64,000 bases of DNA from Rhizobium leguminosarum (GTDB taxonomy: Bacteria; Pseudomonadota; Alphaproteobacteria; Rhizobiales; Rhizobiaceae): assembly GCF_002953715.1 (NCBI RefSeq), contig NZ_CP025012.1, forward strand, positions 2,418,001 to 2,482,000, read 5' to 3'. Every line of letters starts with the position of its first letter. Within the stretch, counting starts at the first letter, position 1. The notes under the pieces are model-generated. The model had not been told where the DNA came from, ran no database searches, and saw nothing but the letters and a program-made list of their open reading frames with translations. Positions 62,075 through 64,000 of the stretch are shown piece after piece. Position numbers and translations under genes: made by a program.

Positions 62075-63031
62075 TCAATCAGCAGTCACGTCCCAGTTGT
62101 CACCCGGGTTGAAGGTCCTGACCCCGGCAGCTATTTTTTCGGTCTCCCGGCCGAGATCGGCCTGGTAGACCGTGCCGTTCGCATTCACGACGAAGGTGTG
62201 CACGCCGGTTTCGCCATATCGGATCGGCCAGGCGATAAGGGCAAATCCTGCGATCATGTTGCCGTTGATCACATAATCGAACTCTCCGCCCGCGATGTTC
62301 GGTCCCTGGCTGTCGATGATCCTGTAGCGATAGCCGTAATAGCCCTCGCCGGCCTTGGCCTTATCAAGCGCCGCATTATCTTCGAGGGCGTTGCCCGCCG
62401 GGCTATCACCCTCGCCCAGATCAGGCGACCAATAGAGACCGTCCGTTTTGCCGTCGCTGCTGATCAGTTTCTGGGCATATTCCAGAACGCCGTCACCGTC
62501 GTGGTCGGCGGAAGAATATTCCTTTTGGGCGTCGACATAGGCCTGCATCGTGTCGATGGTCTGCAATTCGTTCTCGCCGACGCGACGATCGATGATCTCC
62601 TCGAATCCGGCATAGGTGTCGAAGCCCCATTTGCCATCATCGCCCTTCACGATCGGAAATGGCAGAGGCCATAATTTGTCGCCGATCTCGATGATCTTGC
62701 GGTCATCGACATCCCTAACGACGGTCTTCTTCTTCGTGCCGTCCCGGATCTGTGCGTAGGTGTCCATCACCCCTTCGCCTGCCTTCGCTTTGGCTGCATC
62801 AATACCCAGCAGCGCCGCAAACTTATCGAAGTCGTCGGCCGCCAGGGCCGCCTTGAAGGCGTCAACGGCTTGTTCCGGCGTCTCGAATACGGGCGGATCG
62901 CTCTGCGAAGCGAAGCCCGAGATGACGGTCGCATCGGATGGCTCTGCTGCAGATGCAGGAACCGGATTGGTGGCGAGAGCCGCAAAAGCGAACACCGAAC
63001 CCAGAAGCATGTTTCTGACTGACTTGGTCAT
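62075..63031 (-). CDS. DUF2950 family exported protein
   Basis: A 318-residue protein with a signal peptide (SVRNMLLGSVFAFAALATN, then PVPASAAEP) and a DUF2950 domain covering nearly all of the mature part (YSSADHDGDGVLEYAQKLI, GYYGYRYRIIDSQG, PIRYGETGVHTF). ATG 63031 is chosen; the longer frame upstream is an overlap with the DUF3300 gene. It starts 20 bp after the DUF3300 stop. The two families are commonly neighbours, which suggests a shared envelope function not yet known. Confidence 0.88.
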   Translation of the reverse strand: MTKSVRNMLLGSVFAFAALATNPVPASAAEPSDATVISGFASQSDPPVFETPEQAVDAFKAALAADDFDKFAALLGIDAAKAKAGEGVMDTYAQIRDGTKKKTVVRDVDDRKIIEIGDKLWPLPFPIVKGDDGKWGFDTYAGFEEIIDRRVGENELQTIDTMQAYVDAQKEYSSADHDGDGVLEYAQKLISSDGKTDGLYWSPDLGEGDSPAGNALEDNAALDKAKAGEGYYGYRYRIIDSQGPNIAGGEFDYVINGNMIAGFALIAWPIRYGETGVHTFVVNANGTVYQADLGRETEKIAAGVRTFNPGDNWDVTAD

Positions 63032-63051
63032 GACTTTCCTCCTTCTTCCGG

Positions 63052-64000
63052 TTATCGACGACGGCCGCCACCACCACCGCCGCGGCGGATTTCTCCCCGA
63101 CCGCCGCCGCGATTGCCGCCGGCCATGGCCTGTCTGCCACGGTTGGACTGCATCTGGGCGCGCCTGCCACTGTCGACCTGACCGAGCGCCGACGGCTTTC
63201 TGGGCCGGCTGTCGACCCGGGCAGCAGGTTTCGGCTTTGCGACCGGGCGTTTGGCGTTGGGCGCTGGTCTGGCGTTTTCGGCAGCCCTGTTCGGCGTCCT
63301 TGCGTCGGGCCTGCGGTTCTGTGCTGCCTGCGCTCCCTTCCCGCCCCCGGGAGCCGCTCCTATATTGCCCGCCTTGTTGCGAGCAGCATTTACCCTGTCC
63401 GCATCGATCTTGCTCTTGCGGACATCGTTGACGCTGACTTTGCCTGGCTGGTCGCGGATCGTGTTCGCACGGTCGTTGCCTCTTGTGCCGACCCTGTTGC
63501 TGGCGTTCGCCTCGATGCTGGTCCGGAAGGAGCTGCGGTCGATCTTGTTGAACTGCGCGCCGTCGAAACCGATCTTGCTGCGGTCGACATTCTTCCAGTC
63601 GACGTCGTTGATATTCACTTTGCCGTTGATGTTGTTGAAGCACTTGTTGCAGTCGATATCGACGTCGCCGTTCCAGCGCCCGCCCCATACACCCCAGCGG
63701 TTCCAGTCGACGGCGGCGGCCCACACAGCTCCCGTCACCACGCCCGCGAAAAAGGTGGCTGTGGGATAGTAGTAGTTCGGATAGGGCTCGGAATAGTAGC
63801 CGACAGGCTCGGCCACATAGTTCGGTTCATACAGCATCTCCGGCGCGTATTGCGGAACGTAGATCTTCTCAGGACTGGCGGAGACGATCACGACGTTGTC
63901 GTTCTCCTGGCTGACTTTGATCTTGTCATCGGTCTTGATGATGCCGTCGGCGACCGCTTTGTCGCGCAGTTGCTGTATAGCGATCAGAACGTCCTTTTGC
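63052..64000 (-). CDS. DUF3300 family protein, Arg/Gly-rich C-terminus (5' end outside window)
   Basis: A DUF3300 protein cut by the right edge; 315 codons are visible, open at 64000. Family features are IVSASPEKIYVPQYAPEMLY and the WNRWGVWGGRWNGDVDIDCN stretch with aromatic repeats. The last 130 residues are rich in Arg, Gly, Asn and Pro and end GRGEIRRGGGGGGRRR, a low-complexity basic tail. The N-terminus should carry a signal peptide outside the window. It is paired with the DUF2950 gene. Confidence 0.85.
   Translation of the reverse strand, partial: QKDVLIAIQQLRDKAVADGIIKTDDKIKVSQENDNVVIVSASPEKIYVPQYAPEMLYEPNYVAEPVGYYSEPYPNYYYPTATFFAGVVTGAVWAAAVDWNRWGVWGGRWNGDVDIDCNKCFNNINGKVNINDVDWKNVDRSKIGFDGAQFNKIDRSSFRTSIEANASNRVGTRGNDRANTIRDQPGKVSVNDVRKSKIDADRVNAARNKAGNIGAAPGGGKGAQAAQNRRPDARTPNRAAENARPAPNAKRPVAKPKPAARVDSRPRKPSALGQVDSGRRAQMQSNRGRQAMAGGNRGGGRGEIRRGGGGGGRRR

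Noticed and set aside
62075-63724. A long frame of 549 codons continuing upstream of the DUF2950 gene
   Set aside because: The first 231 codons are an Arg/Gln-rich shadow of the DUF3300 gene in another frame; the real start with signal peptide is at 63031.

Overview
The window looks like chromosomal DNA of a member of the Rhizobiaceae, most likely the Rhizobium leguminosarum/etli group. The reasons are high GC, the complete acpXL-fabZ-fabF2-fabF1-adh-lpxXL cluster that makes and attaches the very-long-chain fatty acid of rhizobial lipid A, an FnrN-type oxygen regulator with two anaeroboxes, a full aerobic cobalamin gene set (cobN, cobO, cobW, cobP), DUF1127 and entericidin small genes, and RIME-like intergenic palindromes. 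This assignment rests on gene content and recognised families; no database search was possible.

Layout. 1-11.4 kb: a carbohydrate utilisation operon on the minus strand (binding protein, two permeases, MalK-type ATPase, GH2 beta-mannosidase, sugar isomerase/epimerase, Gfo/Idh/MocA dehydrogenase, aldo/keto reductase) facing a divergent LacI regulator. 11.4-17.7 kb: an accessory-looking block with a complete but atypical leucyl-tRNA synthetase behind a strongly structured leader, a LysR gene, and a small operon of a C39-like cysteine protease, a DdlA-type D-Ala-D-Ala ligase and a P-loop NTPase. 17.7-24.5 kb: housekeeping and small enzymes (methyltransferase, two GNAT acetyltransferases, nitrilase-family amidase, 6-phosphogluconate dehydrogenase, AraC regulator, SRPBCC and VOC proteins, PAS protein). 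24.7-30.2 kb: the very-long-chain fatty acid cluster, ending at acpXL. 30.5-32.2 kb: fnrN, an L,D-transpeptidase and a zinc-ribbon protein. 32.3-46.6 kb: the cobalamin cluster cobD-C-B-A ... cobE ... cobO-N-W-P, interrupted by a nucleoside hydrolase, a Cys-less isochorismatase-like secreted protein and an RNA ligase, and preceded by a long cobalamin riboswitch. 46.8-53.3 kb: a ClC antiporter, a class III nucleotide cyclase, small proteins, a LuxR regulator and an SDR. 53.4-54.9 kb: cobQ on its own. 55.5-64 kb: a betaine-type binding protein, an entericidin, a LysR gene, a divergent LysE/ArgO exporter with its ArgP-like regulator, a GreA-like factor, small stress-type proteins, and a DUF2950/DUF3300 pair cut by the right edge.

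How it works together. The first operon should import beta-mannoside-type oligosaccharides, cleave them and convert the sugar. The cob genes, joined by ATGA overlaps, form one repressible transcription unit for corrin ring amidation, cobalt insertion, adenosylation and nucleotide-loop assembly, with cobQ apart. The lipid A cluster builds a C28-type chain on AcpXL and transfers it with LpxXL.

The most interesting points are repeat invasion of genes (a 135-bp palindromic element read in frame inside cobN, and a 4 x 21-bp in-frame tandem repeat in cobC), the competing-helix leader before the second-type leuS, the catalytically empty ketosynthase partner FabF2, the Cys-less hydrolase and RNA ligase embedded in the cob cluster, and a palindromic element inserted between the cobalamin riboswitch and cobP. 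No tRNA, rRNA, CRISPR array, transposase or prophage gene was seen.
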